From contig OX638319.1 of assembly GCA_951812655.1 (NCBI GenBank), positions 806,001 to 870,000 on the forward strand: a stretch of 64,000 nucleotides of DNA, in the 5' to 3' direction. Under the pieces are notes generated by a model that was not told the DNA's origin, did not search any database, and saw nothing but the letters and a program-made list of their open reading frames with translations. Within the stretch, counting starts at the first letter, position 1; every line of letters starts with the position of its first letter. Source of the DNA: an uncultured Candidatus Nitrosopumilus sp. (GTDB lineage Archaea; Thermoproteota; Nitrososphaeria; Nitrososphaerales; Nitrosopumilaceae). Of this stretch, positions 53,118 through 61,852 are shown piece by piece. A program made the translations under genes and the position numbers.

Positions 53118-53804
53118 GTGAAACTAGAAAATCTTCGAATCATCGTTGACGAGAGAGAGCAAAAAAGTGGTATTCCAAATCTTCTCAAATCGGTTGGTCT
53201 AAACGTGGAAATGAAAACGCTTCCAATTGGGGACTATATTGTTGCACCCGAAACCGTTGTGGAAAGAAAGAGCATTCGGGATCTTATGGCCTCGGTTTTT
53301 GATGGACGATTGTTTGATCAGTGTTCAAGGCTAAAGGAACATTTTGAAAATCCAATTGTTCTTGTAGAGGGAAATGTTGATGAGATTGAAGAAATAACTG
53401 AGAATCCTATGATGTTTTACGGTGCAATTTCACGAGTGGTTTTAGATTTTAAAATTCCTGTAATTCCAACTCCTAGCGCTGCTCATACTGCAAAATTGTT
53501 GGTATCCATGTGTTCTAGAAAAGATGTTCCAAAGGGCCCATATTTGAAAAAAATTAAAAAATCTTCTGATCTGGAAAAGCAGCAGCTTTCTGTGCTTTGC
53601 AGTTTACCTGGAATTGGAGAAAAATTTGCAATTAGAATGCTTACCAAATTTGGAACTCCTTCTAAAGTTTTTAATGCGACTACATCGGAATTGGCAAAAG
53701 TTGAAGGTTTAGGTGATGCGAGAGCAAAAAAAATTAAAAAGACCATGGATTCTAAAAGCAAATTTCTTAACACTGCAAATCAAAAAACCTTACATGATTT
53801 GTAA
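53118..53804 (+). CDS. XPF/ERCC4-family nuclease with HhH domain
   Basis: A 228-residue protein with GTG start. VDEREQ, GDYIVAPETVVERKS and the downstream FDGRLFDQ give the GDxnERKxxxD nuclease core (residues 9-60). A tandem helix-hairpin-helix domain (about 160-215; LPGIGEKFAIRML and VEGLGDARAKKI) binds DNA. XPF-family enzymes cut 3'-flap and fork structures in repair. The N-terminal helicase of Hef is absent, as in crenarchaeal XPF. Confidence 0.9.
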   Translation: MKLENLRIIVDEREQKSGIPNLLKSVGLNVEMKTLPIGDYIVAPETVVERKSIRDLMASVFDGRLFDQCSRLKEHFENPIVLVEGNVDEIEEITENPMMFYGAISRVVLDFKIPVIPTPSAAHTAKLLVSMCSRKDVPKGPYLKKIKKSSDLEKQQLSVLCSLPGIGEKFAIRMLTKFGTPSKVFNATTSELAKVEGLGDARAKKIKKTMDSKSKFLNTANQKTLHDL

Positions 53805-54012
53805 CATTGCTGAATTACAAATTATGGATCGTTGTATAATGGTGCCAAATTGATAACAAAACGTTTCTGATACGGGTTTTTAATTCTAGTTGGATTGTAA
53901 CGTGTAGAATTTATTGTATGTGATGTTCATATGATACAAGTCATCTTATGATAAAATTTGATGATTTCTGTGAAAAATCTGGTAATAATTCATTGTTGAA
54001 TGCATCTGGGGT

Positions 54013-54495
54013 TTATTTTCCTTTGATTAGTTTTCTTTTTAGGGGGGTTCCGCATCCTGGACATTCCTTGCCTTTGCTGTGATTAGTTTTACATCCTGGA
54101 CAATAATGAATCCATTTTCCAATGGTTTTGATTCCCTTTGTCATTATTGGAGATACTTTAAGGTCTAGGTTTTTGGCAACATTCGAAATTGCAAAATCAT
54201 CGCTGATTATCTCGCAGTTCATTTCAATGCCTAGTGCAATAATCGAAATGTCTTGTTTGGATAATTGTGGAAAATCCCCTGTATCCTTGGATTTTCTAAT
54301 TGCGGATTCCAAAAATTTGATATCTGGTTCTCTAATTCTTAATCTGTTTGTTTCAATCAACGTTCCTAGGGCATCATGATTTTTCTTTATGTGTTTAATT
54401 TCATCATACACTGAAGATGTAGTGTAGTGATCATCTGATGATCTAAATGGAACTCCTGCGTAAAACGCACTGGCATCTAAAATCTTAGAATCCAA
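54013..54495 (-). CDS. nob1: rRNA endonuclease Nob1 (PIN domain and zinc ribbon)
   Basis: A 160-residue Nob1. The N-terminal PIN domain has LDASAFYAG, with acidic residues at DDFAIS near residue 99 completing the metal site. The C-terminal zinc ribbon is CPGC...CPGCG (131-150). It matures the 3' end of 16S rRNA. It overlaps the NAD kinase gene by 11 nt in the same direction. The 208-nt region before 54013 holds no recognisable gene. Confidence 0.9.
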   Translation of the reverse strand: MDSKILDASAFYAGVPFRSSDDHYTTSSVYDEIKHIKKNHDALGTLIETNRLRIREPDIKFLESAIRKSKDTGDFPQLSKQDISIIALGIEMNCEIISDDFAISNVAKNLDLKVSPIMTKGIKTIGKWIHYCPGCKTNHSKGKECPGCGTPLKRKLIKGK

Positions 54496-55300
54496 GCTTA
54501 CTCATTTGTCTCAACCCGCGTTTCTTTAATCTTACAAATACTGCAGGTTTTTTGTATTTTTTAATCGTGATTGTTTCCTCGTATCCTACTGACTTTACAA
54601 CCTGCGCATCCATTGCAATGTTGCAATCATGAGAACACACAATTTCAATTTTCTCATCTGGAACTATCAATGACGCAAGTCTGTATACCGGTGCAACAGG
54701 TGTGATGATAAGGATATCCAAGCTTTCATGCAATATTGGACCTCCTAATGAAAACGAATGTCCCGTTGATCCACTTGGAGTGGCAATAATCAAACCGTCC
54801 ATCTTTTGTTTCACTATGTCATTTTGAAATTTGATTTTAATTTCTGCAGTTTTAGTCAAATTTGTTCTGGAAATGTAAATTTCATTTAACGCTGGGGGGA
54901 ATTCTTTTCCGTCACATGATGCCACCACTCGAGTTCTTTTATCCAAAAAGAAATTCCCTTTTTGGATTTGATTGATTGCCTCATCTATCTCCTCGATTTT
55001 AATTTCTGCCAAGATTCCTCTGTTTCCTCCTACATTGATTGTCAAAATTGGTACCTCGTTTTCCAAGCTCCTGAAAACTCTGAGGGTTGTCCCGTCTCCT
55101 CCCAGGGTAACAACCAAGTCTAGATTTTCCTTTTTTAATTCTTCAAGCGTTTCACTCTGCTTCGCTCCCTCTACCCTGATTGGTGAAATTGTAAACACTT
55201 TTGATTTATTTGCCAAAAATTTTCTTGCAACATCTCTTGCAGCCTGTTCAGAATCTTTAGATCCAACCTTGCTTACTATGGCCACTTTTTGTAATTTCAA
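54485..55300 (-). CDS. nadK: NAD kinase
   Basis: A 271-residue kinase making NADP from NAD with ATP or polyphosphate. The catalytic TLGGDGTTLRVFR (near 65-77) and NAD-binding TPSGSTGHSFSLGGPI (near 152-167) are complete. Transcribed with nob1 and divergent from the sulfurtransferase. Confidence 0.92.
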   Translation of the reverse strand: MKLQKVAIVSKVGSKDSEQAARDVARKFLANKSKVFTISPIRVEGAKQSETLEELKKENLDLVVTLGGDGTTLRVFRSLENEVPILTINVGGNRGILAEIKIEEIDEAINQIQKGNFFLDKRTRVVASCDGKEFPPALNEIYISRTNLTKTAEIKIKFQNDIVKQKMDGLIIATPSGSTGHSFSLGGPILHESLDILIITPVAPVYRLASLIVPDEKIEIVCSHDCNIAMDAQVVKSVGYEETITIKKYKKPAVFVRLKKRGLRQMSKLGF

Positions 55301-55388
55301 TCAGCTCTTCTTAATCGCATTTACATAAAAATCATATTTTTTGACATTTAGAAAAACAATTAAGTATGAAAACAAAATTGTATCAATT

Positions 55389-56234
55389 ATGAGTTATGCA
55401 CATCCTGAGGTTTTAGTTGATACCGAATGGGTATCAAAAAATCCTCCCAATGAAAATCGAAAATTAGTAGAAGTTGATTATGATCCTGTTAATGGATATC
55501 AAAAAGGCCATGTAAACGGTGCCAGTTTGATCTGGTGGAAACGGGATATCAATGATCCTGTCACTAGAGACATCATTAGTAAAAAACAATTTGAATTGTT
55601 GATGTCCAAAAACGGAATATCTGAAGACACTGAAGTGATTCTGTACGGTGACTTTAACAACTGGTTTGCTGCATTTGTTTTCTGGGTTTTTAAGATCTAT
55701 GGTCACAAAAATCTAAAGGTAATGAACGGAGGACGAAAAAAATGGGAATTGGAAAATAAGGATTATACTACTGATGAGCCTCAGATTGCACCAACAAGCT
55801 ATGTTGCGCAGCCACCTGATGAGGGACTGCGTGCATATCTGTTTGACGTTAGTAGAGCTTTGGGCAAAGAAGATTCTGTAATGGTTGATGTAAGATCTCC
55901 TGCAGAGTTTACAGGTCAAATTACTGCTCCTCCTGAATATCCTATGGAGCATGCACAAAGAGGTGGGCATATTCCCGATGCGAATAATATTCCATGGGCA
56001 ACTGCAGTCAACGATGCTGATGGTACATTCAAAACTGTTGAAGAATTAAAGCAAAACTATGAGCCAAAAGGCGTCACACCTGACAAAGATGTGATTTGTT
56101 ATTGCAGAATAGGTGAGCGCTCTTCACACAGCTGGTTCGTACTCAAATACCTGTTAGGTTATCCGAAGGTTCGAAACTATGATGGTTCTTGGACCGAATG
56201 GGGAAACATGATAGGAAACCCCGTGGAAAAATAA
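55389..56234 (+). CDS. Thiosulfate sulfurtransferase (tandem rhodanese)
   Basis: A 281-residue protein of two rhodanese domains (about 1-120 and 140-280). The second has the active-site CRIGERSS loop with the persulfide-forming cysteine; the first has no cysteine at the matching place, as usual. CRIGERS loops favour thiosulfate over mercaptopyruvate. ATG 55389 gives MSYAHPEVLVDTEWV; an in-frame reading from 55341 adds 16 residues of poor character. Confidence 0.88.
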   Translation: MSYAHPEVLVDTEWVSKNPPNENRKLVEVDYDPVNGYQKGHVNGASLIWWKRDINDPVTRDIISKKQFELLMSKNGISEDTEVILYGDFNNWFAAFVFWVFKIYGHKNLKVMNGGRKKWELENKDYTTDEPQIAPTSYVAQPPDEGLRAYLFDVSRALGKEDSVMVDVRSPAEFTGQITAPPEYPMEHAQRGGHIPDANNIPWATAVNDADGTFKTVEELKQNYEPKGVTPDKDVICYCRIGERSSHSWFVLKYLLGYPKVRNYDGSWTEWGNMIGNPVEK

Positions 56235-56235
56235 G

Positions 56236-56544
56236 TTGCTTCTAGATCTTCCTATTTTGAAAAAGGGCTCATTTTATTTTATCAAGGATGGGGATGTCGA
56301 TATCATAATGGAGGATAAGACCAAACGTGGTCTTGAGATTAAAGAGACATCTGTCGATGAAAAAATCAACGTAAAGGCCGATAAGGGAATGATACATGAC
56401 ATGGATGGGATCGGGCATTGGGTTCCGATTAGGTGGTATTTTTCAAAGGATTCCTATGATCTTGCGGATGTATCGGTCCATGCTGATGCAATGGAAAAAA
56501 AATACACAGAACTTCGTGAACTGACATGCCCTGATGATGACTGA
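56236..56544 (+). CDS. Hypothetical acidic protein
   Basis: A 102-residue protein with TTG start, 1 nt after the sulfurtransferase stop and so co-transcribed. It is rich in aspartate and has strand-like stretches (GSFYFIKDGDVDIIMEDKT; WVPIRWYFS). Only one cysteine is present near the C-terminus (TCPDDD). No family is recognised; a role linked to sulfur transfer is suggested only by position. Confidence 0.58.
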   Translation: MLLDLPILKKGSFYFIKDGDVDIIMEDKTKRGLEIKETSVDEKINVKADKGMIHDMDGIGHWVPIRWYFSKDSYDLADVSVHADAMEKKYTELRELTCPDDD

Positions 56545-56550
56545 TAACCT

Positions 56551-56560
56551 TTTTAAATAA
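56551..56560 (+). promoter_or_regulatory. TATA box of the ferredoxin fusion gene
   Basis: TTTTAAATAA lies 21-30 nt before the ATG at 56581, giving a leaderless transcript. Confidence 0.55.
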
Positions 56561-56580
56561 AATCGAGTTACGAAAACTAG

Positions 56581-57528
56581 ATGTCTTTACTGCTAAAAGA
56601 TCGAGTTTGGTCTATGGAAGCGCCTACAGCAAAGCGTGGCGTGTATCCTTTGCATGGTTTCAAGCTGGGACTTTACAGATTGCCTATTGTACTGGAGGAT
56701 CCAGTTGAATTACAATCTGTACATGACGGTCTCAAGAAGGCATTTGAAATGGACAAGTATGCTGACAGAATTTTTGCGACATATCGTTGGAAAGAACAAA
56801 ACATGGATGATCCTGATGAGAAAGGTTACGAAGAAGTAGAGTTGTCCGTTACGGTGGAAATTGTCACTGGAGAGGTTGTAGATATCATTTATCAGATTTT
56901 CCCGATAGAAAAGTTTGGGGATCCTAACTGGGTTAAAGATTATAGAAAGAAGGCAGATCATTTTGCAAAAATGGTCATTGATACAATATTGCGAAATACC
57001 ATTTTAGCTGATAAAATGATCTCGTATTATGCTAAAACTGAAAAGATATCTGAGATTGCCGCTATTCAAAAGCTAGAAGAACTTACACCTTTGGCCAAAA
57101 TTGTTCTTGGTGCAAAACCCAAACCCGTTGAGGCTGCTGAAGATGACGTTGAAGAGGATGACTCTGCCATTGAAATTCCCGATGGTGCAAAACCTGGACC
57201 AATTGATGTTGAATACAAATCAAAACTAAAACCCTCTTCGTCATATGCCGCAGCAGAACACACTATCAAAACTTGGGGTAGAAGAGGTCAGAACAATGGA
57301 ATCATGGGTGTGTGGGGAGAGTTTGTTTCAGTAGATTATGATATTTGTATTGCTGATGGTGGATGTCTTGAAGCTTGTCCTGTAGGAGTTTACGAATGGT
57401 TTGATTCTCCTGGAAATCCTGGTTCTGATAGAAAGCCATTGATGTCTAAAGAGCCTGATTGTATTTTCTGTCTTGCATGTGAAGGTGTTTGTCCTCCGCA
57501 GGCGATTAAGATCTACGAGCAAAAATAA
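56581..57528 (+). CDS. Ferredoxin fused to an N-terminal unknown domain
   Basis: A 315-residue protein. The last ~80 residues are a two-cluster ferredoxin of the Sulfolobus type: CIADGGCLEACPVGVYEW and CIFCLACEGVCPPQAI. In the first group the second cysteine is replaced by aspartate (C-x-x-D/G-x-x-C), as in zinc-ferredoxins with one [3Fe-4S] centre. Residues 1-170 are an unrecognised alpha/beta domain, joined by an acidic linker. It may accept electrons from 2-oxoacid oxidoreductases such as KorAB. Confidence 0.83.
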   Translation: MSLLLKDRVWSMEAPTAKRGVYPLHGFKLGLYRLPIVLEDPVELQSVHDGLKKAFEMDKYADRIFATYRWKEQNMDDPDEKGYEEVELSVTVEIVTGEVVDIIYQIFPIEKFGDPNWVKDYRKKADHFAKMVIDTILRNTILADKMISYYAKTEKISEIAAIQKLEELTPLAKIVLGAKPKPVEAAEDDVEEDDSAIEIPDGAKPGPIDVEYKSKLKPSSSYAAAEHTIKTWGRRGQNNGIMGVWGEFVSVDYDICIADGGCLEACPVGVYEWFDSPGNPGSDRKPLMSKEPDCIFCLACEGVCPPQAIKIYEQK

Positions 57529-57582
57529 TCCCTATTTCTTGCAACTATAAATAGCGATTCGCGATTCTTTCAGACTAGGGAT

Positions 57583-59643
57583 ATGGCAGTTAATCCTTTC
57601 ACTCAGCTTGTATTTGATTTATTTATCGTCTCAGCTATAATCATTACAGCATATACTGTCAATTTCTATTATCTCGCATTCATTTCTAGAACAAGAAAAG
57701 AATCTCCCTCTACTGTTGATTGGGGGACTCCAAGTGTAACTATCCAGCTTCCAATCTACAATGAAAAGTATGTTGCAAAAAGACTTGTGGACGCTGTATG
57801 TAATATGGATTATCCGAAAGACAAACTAAGGATCATGGTCTGTGATGATTCTGATGATGACACAGTTGAACTGCTACGAGACGTTGTTGATGATTATAAA
57901 AAACAAGGATTGAAAATTGAGCATGTCAGACGCGGAACAAGAAAGGGGTACAAGGCTGGTGCGTTGAAACATGCAATGCGAACGACTGATACTGATCTCG
58001 TTGCAATATTTGATGCTGATTTTATTCCTCCGGTGTGGTTTCTCAAAAAGGCAATTCCTCACTTTGCAAAGTCAAACATAGGATTGGTACAATGCAGATG
58101 GGGGCATGTAAATGAAAATTATTCTACTATCACTCAGGTTCAGGCACTTAGCATAGACTTTCATTTTCTTGTAGAGCAAAAAGCAAAAAGCAATTCTCAT
58201 CTTTTCATGAATTTTAATGGCACTGCTGGCATTTGGAGACGTGAATGCATAGAGGATGCTGGAGGATGGCATACTGCAACACTTGTTGAAGATCTTGATC
58301 TTAGCTACAGGGCACAAATGAAGGGCTGGAAATGCCTATTTTTACCTAACATAGTAGTTGATGCAGAACTTCCCGCTCAAATCAACGGTGCTAAGAGACA
58401 ACAATTTCGTTGGGCCAAGGGCTCGATCCAATGTGCCATAAAATTATTGTCTGGAATTGGTTTAAAGCGAAATGTTGGAATTGAAGCAAAAATTCAAGCG
58501 TTTATTCAGCTTACTCGACACATAGTTTATCCGTTAGTGTTGATTCAATTTTTGACTTTGCCTATTTTGCTTGCAGCTGAGATCAATCTCTATGTCGTAA
58601 GTGTCCTTCCTGCATTGACTATCGCAACATACCTTGCCATGGGTCCTGGGGCGTATCTTATTGTTATTCACGGTATGTATGAAAAGTCATGGAAATCAAA
58701 GGCAAAACTACTTCCTGCATTACTTGTATACAATGCAGGTATGTCCGTAAACAACACCGTTGCTGTTTTTGATGCTATCCTCGGAAAGAAAAATGAATTT
58801 CATAGAACTCCGAAATATGGAATCGTAACAAAGCAGGATGACTGGAGGGATAAAGCCTATAACTTGCCATTTACACAAACCACTCTTCTGGAAATCTTTT
58901 TTGGAGTTTATGGAATTGTCGGAATCTTCATTGCAATATTTTCAAACAACCCTGTCTTCGTTCCAATCATTTTGCTTCAGGCAATTGGATTTTTCTACAT
59001 CGCATACTTGAGTCTAGCTCATACTCGGTTTAAAAGAAATAAATCAAGTAAAACTGGAATGAGGACCAAGAAGGAAAAAATGGCAAATACTATTTACAAA
59101 CTTTCCATGTTTGGAATACTCGCAATCATCATTTTTGGAGGATACATGGCAATCTCAGGTTACAATTCTGACATTTATCCTCTTGACAGGATACGGGGAA
59201 ATCTTGATGGGATTATATCTTCTTCTGATCCTGATGCAATTCACAACCATCTCGTGGCAATTCAGACAGATTTGGATGTGGTAATGGAAAATTTGCCTGA
59301 TACAGTTAATTCTGAGGGAGAAGTGATTTCGAGAAATCCTGTTTGGATATTTGGTACAGAGTCTACAAATTTCATAAGAATTCAAAACGACATTGATACT
59401 ATGTTTAGTAACGTTGGAGAAATTTCGTCTGTCTCAAAGGATAATTCGGCATATCACACTGGGATGCTGGATATTAACAGTAGGGCATCGATTTTGAAGA
59501 TCAACATCATGGATGCAACTCCCTACATGTATGTCAGTCCTGAAAATATGATGTTTAGTGTAGTTTGGATAGCTGCAATTATTGGAATCTTTGCTGCACT
59601 AAAAAGAAAGAAAGATCAACTTAGTAAATCCGATGATGAATAA
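57583..59643 (+). CDS. Membrane glycosyltransferase family 2, cellulose-synthase-like
   Basis: A 686-residue enzyme. Helix at 8-31, then the catalytic domain: DDSDDD (~87), FDADF (~143), VEDLDLS (~235) and QQFRW (~273), the D, DxD, ED, QxxRW set of processive beta-glycosyltransferases. Further helices lie near 312-365, 432-478, 505-525 and 657-675, with an outer segment of about 130 residues between the last two. It probably polymerises or exports a surface polysaccharide. A TATA-like CTATAAATAG is about 35 nt upstream. Confidence 0.87.
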   Translation: MAVNPFTQLVFDLFIVSAIIITAYTVNFYYLAFISRTRKESPSTVDWGTPSVTIQLPIYNEKYVAKRLVDAVCNMDYPKDKLRIMVCDDSDDDTVELLRDVVDDYKKQGLKIEHVRRGTRKGYKAGALKHAMRTTDTDLVAIFDADFIPPVWFLKKAIPHFAKSNIGLVQCRWGHVNENYSTITQVQALSIDFHFLVEQKAKSNSHLFMNFNGTAGIWRRECIEDAGGWHTATLVEDLDLSYRAQMKGWKCLFLPNIVVDAELPAQINGAKRQQFRWAKGSIQCAIKLLSGIGLKRNVGIEAKIQAFIQLTRHIVYPLVLIQFLTLPILLAAEINLYVVSVLPALTIATYLAMGPGAYLIVIHGMYEKSWKSKAKLLPALLVYNAGMSVNNTVAVFDAILGKKNEFHRTPKYGIVTKQDDWRDKAYNLPFTQTTLLEIFFGVYGIVGIFIAIFSNNPVFVPIILLQAIGFFYIAYLSLAHTRFKRNKSSKTGMRTKKEKMANTIYKLSMFGILAIIIFGGYMAISGYNSDIYPLDRIRGNLDGIISSSDPDAIHNHLVAIQTDLDVVMENLPDTVNSEGEVISRNPVWIFGTESTNFIRIQNDIDTMFSNVGEISSVSKDNSAYHTGMLDINSRASILKINIMDATPYMYVSPENMMFSVVWIAAIIGIFAALKRKKDQLSKSDDE

Positions 59644-59644
59644 T

Positions 59645-61162
59645 CTAGGAAATGCTTAGGTCATTTCTAATTTCATCCACGGCTCTAATGCCGTAAATAT
59701 CTCTAATCTGTTGAATTCTAATTGATTCTTTTAGCACGTCTCTTCCAAGCGTATTAGACAAAATTGAATAAACATCGCCAAATTTGATTTCCCATCTGTC
59801 TGCACAATCTAAAATTTTACTTATTGCCCATTGTCTTACTTCCTGTGGGAGAGGCATTTTTCCTCCTACTTCATCCGAAATCTTATCAAACAGTTTAACA
59901 ATCTCTGTGGTCTGAGATGCCATTTTTTCTAAATCCTTGGATTCTCCATATTTTGACTCTGAATTCATTCTAATTTTTGACTGATATTCTGATAACTTTA
60001 GTAATGCCATCATTTCTTTTTCGGAATTGTTTGATGACTCGCTAGCAAAATTTTTGACCTGTTGTATGTCTTCAAAAATCTTTTCAGATTTTTTCTGAAA
60101 TTCTGACACTGACTCATCTTGTTTTTTTAGAGTATCTGAAACAATGGTGATCTTCTTTTCAATGTTGGTTGTCTTGTTAACAACTTCCTGCTTGAAATCT
60201 GAAACCTCGTCCTTCATTGATTCTAGTTCTTCCTTGACAAATTCTGTGGATTTTGTTTCCTGTACCAAAGTCACAATTTCAGATTCAATCTTGTCGATTT
60301 TCCCTCCTATCTCGGAGATTGATTTTCTGTTGGTACTATCAGCAGAGTTTGCCCTTGATGATATTGTGTCGAATTGTTGTTTGAGTCCATTGATGATTCC
60401 TCCCAACGAATCAATTTTTGATGCCTTTGTAGATATGGCATCAATTGTGATTTTAATTGCGTCTAATTCCACGTTGATGTTTGAAACACGAGTTGCATCT
60501 TCTGTAACCTTTTCAAATTCCTGTTTGAGACTTTCGACAATTTGAGTTCCTGTTCCTAACTTTGCGGTTTTGTCTGAAACTTTTTCTATGCTGTTTTTTA
60601 GATTATCTATCTCTGTGCCGATGTCTGAAAATGAGTCTGTTTTTCCGGAAATATTCCTAAGATCCTCTCGCACTTCGTCAATTCTTTGTGCAATCTTGAT
60701 GATCATTTGAGAATTGTTCTTGATCGAATTCACATTGTCTTCTAATTGTTGAGATGTTTCTTGTGGGTTGTATATTTCTTGAAACTCTGAAACTTTACTG
60801 ACTTCTTTTTCCAATTTTTCGGTTTGAGAGTTGATTTTATCTATAATGTTTGATTGTTTTCTTACTTGATTTAGTCCTGCATATAATTTCTGAGTATCTT
60901 CTTCTATTATGTTAATTTGTTTTGATTGTCTTTGTATGTGTTCAAGTGTTGATGCAAGCGTATCGATCATTCCCTTCATCGAAACAAGGACTTTTTGATT
61001 TTCAACAAATATCTTCGACATGGCCTTTATCTCCTTTTGAAGTGCCTTATTGGAATCTGAAACTAGTCCTACCTTTTTGAGAATCGCTGCTGGAGTGGGC
61101 TCTTTTTTAATCGTTTTTTTTGAAGATTCTGTTGTTTTCTTACTGACAGTTTTGACAGCCAT
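59645..61162 (-). CDS. Long coiled-coil protein with conserved-looking C-terminal domain
   Basis: A 505-residue protein. Residues 30-395 show uninterrupted heptad-type repeats with repeated KxxKI, SxxTxKL and QVE-like units, resembling chemoreceptor or SMC coils without their head domains. Residues 400-505 form a compact helical domain with LPQEVRQWAISKILDCADRWEIKF. There is no membrane helix. The basic Ser/Thr/Lys-rich N-terminus (first 25 residues) could bind nucleic acid. It converges with the GT2 gene one nt apart. Function unknown. Confidence 0.7.
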   Translation of the reverse strand: MAVKTVSKKTTESSKKTIKKEPTPAAILKKVGLVSDSNKALQKEIKAMSKIFVENQKVLVSMKGMIDTLASTLEHIQRQSKQINIIEEDTQKLYAGLNQVRKQSNIIDKINSQTEKLEKEVSKVSEFQEIYNPQETSQQLEDNVNSIKNNSQMIIKIAQRIDEVREDLRNISGKTDSFSDIGTEIDNLKNSIEKVSDKTAKLGTGTQIVESLKQEFEKVTEDATRVSNINVELDAIKITIDAISTKASKIDSLGGIINGLKQQFDTISSRANSADSTNRKSISEIGGKIDKIESEIVTLVQETKSTEFVKEELESMKDEVSDFKQEVVNKTTNIEKKITIVSDTLKKQDESVSEFQKKSEKIFEDIQQVKNFASESSNNSEKEMMALLKLSEYQSKIRMNSESKYGESKDLEKMASQTTEIVKLFDKISDEVGGKMPLPQEVRQWAISKILDCADRWEIKFGDVYSILSNTLGRDVLKESIRIQQIRDIYGIRAVDEIRNDLSIS

Positions 61163-61487
61163 GTAGATTGAATTGATAAATTTGAGATAAAAAAAGTTGG
61201 GTCTAAAATAAAAAATGTAAAGAGTTACTTGTTTGACACTAAAGTAATGCTGTTATTTTGTAAAATTGGGTTAGTCATGTATTCAATGTGGAGACAACAC
61301 TTGTATTTGTTAAATCAAATTTGCTTTTGAACAAAAATTAATGTGAACACTTCTACCCTGAACTTCATTCGACCTCGCATATTTCTTTAGGCTGACGGTT
61401 CATGCTCAAATCATTTTCAATAAATTAGAGAATTCAAAATTATGAAAAATAATCATTTAGTCAAAAACAAGCAGGTAAAAAATAGGA
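61163..61487. other. Gene-free AT-rich gap
   Basis: Between the coiled-coil gene and the C2H2-like microprotein I see only the upstream promoter-like sequence of the coiled-coil gene (TTTATC elements near 61175-61195) and no supported RNA or protein gene. Confidence 0.5.
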
Positions 61488-61595
61488 TTACTTGTTTACG
61501 ACTTCAGGTTCATGAAGTAATTCATGAAATGTTTTTGCAACTAGTCCGTTTGCTGAATCTACAAATCCTCTCGGACAATATTCACATTGAATCAT
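61488..61595 (-). CDS. 35-residue C2H2-like zinc-finger microprotein
   Basis: The frame encodes a protein starting MIQCEYCPRGF, with Cys4, Cys7, Phe11, Leu18, His24 and His28. The order C-x2-C-x3-F-x6-L-x16(from C)-H-x3-H follows a C2H2 finger with a slightly long loop. The ATG is preceded by a 25-bp inverted repeat and, 23-30 nt upstream, by TATTAATA, as expected for a leaderless, operator-controlled gene. It might bind DNA or act as a small regulator, including of itself. It lies 258 nt from the divergent antiporter gene. Confidence 0.7.
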   Translation of the reverse strand: MIQCEYCPRGFVDSANGLVAKTFHELLHEPEVVNK

Positions 61596-61620
61596 ATAGT
61601 ACAGTATGGTACCGTACTAT
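61596..61620. promoter_or_regulatory. Palindromic operator at the microprotein start
   Basis: ATAGTAC and GTACTAT arms flank 11 nt that themselves contain GGTACC. The palindrome begins at the base next to the ATG of the microprotein and ends at its TATA element, so a bound protein would block the promoter. Confidence 0.6.
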
Positions 61621-61625
61621 TAATA
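61618..61625 (-). promoter_or_regulatory. TATA box of the C2H2-like microprotein
   Basis: On the minus strand TATTAATA lies 23-30 nt before the ATG at 61595 and touches the operator palindrome. Confidence 0.5.
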
Positions 61626-61668
61626 CTCGGGTGATAATGATGTAACCGATAGTGCAGTCAGATACCCC

Positions 61669-61701
61669 AGGTCATTTTTCCTCATTATGTTCAGATGACC
61701 T
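61669..61701. repeat. Inverted repeat between microprotein and antiporter
   Basis: AGGTCAT and ATGACCT are perfect 7-bp arms with 19 nt between. They lie 150 nt upstream of the antiporter start. A regulatory site or an RNA hairpin is possible. The remainder of 61621-61852 is AT-rich, with a TTTTTAAA promoter element near 61824-61831. Confidence 0.4.
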
Positions 61702-61852
61702 AATCATCATTCTGCAATACGATTATGATTATTGGGAATAAAGAGCTTAAACTGAAATTCTTTGAGCCTAAATGTACATTCATTGTGAACAAAAAACCAT
61801 TTACAGTTTTTTCATTAGGAATGATTTTTAAACAAATTTGTTTACTGATAGC

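Noticed and set aside
61442-61645. 67-codon plus-strand frame upstream of the antiporter
   Set aside because: It overlaps antisense the much better supported C2H2-like microprotein and its operator, and its own translation has no recognisable feature.
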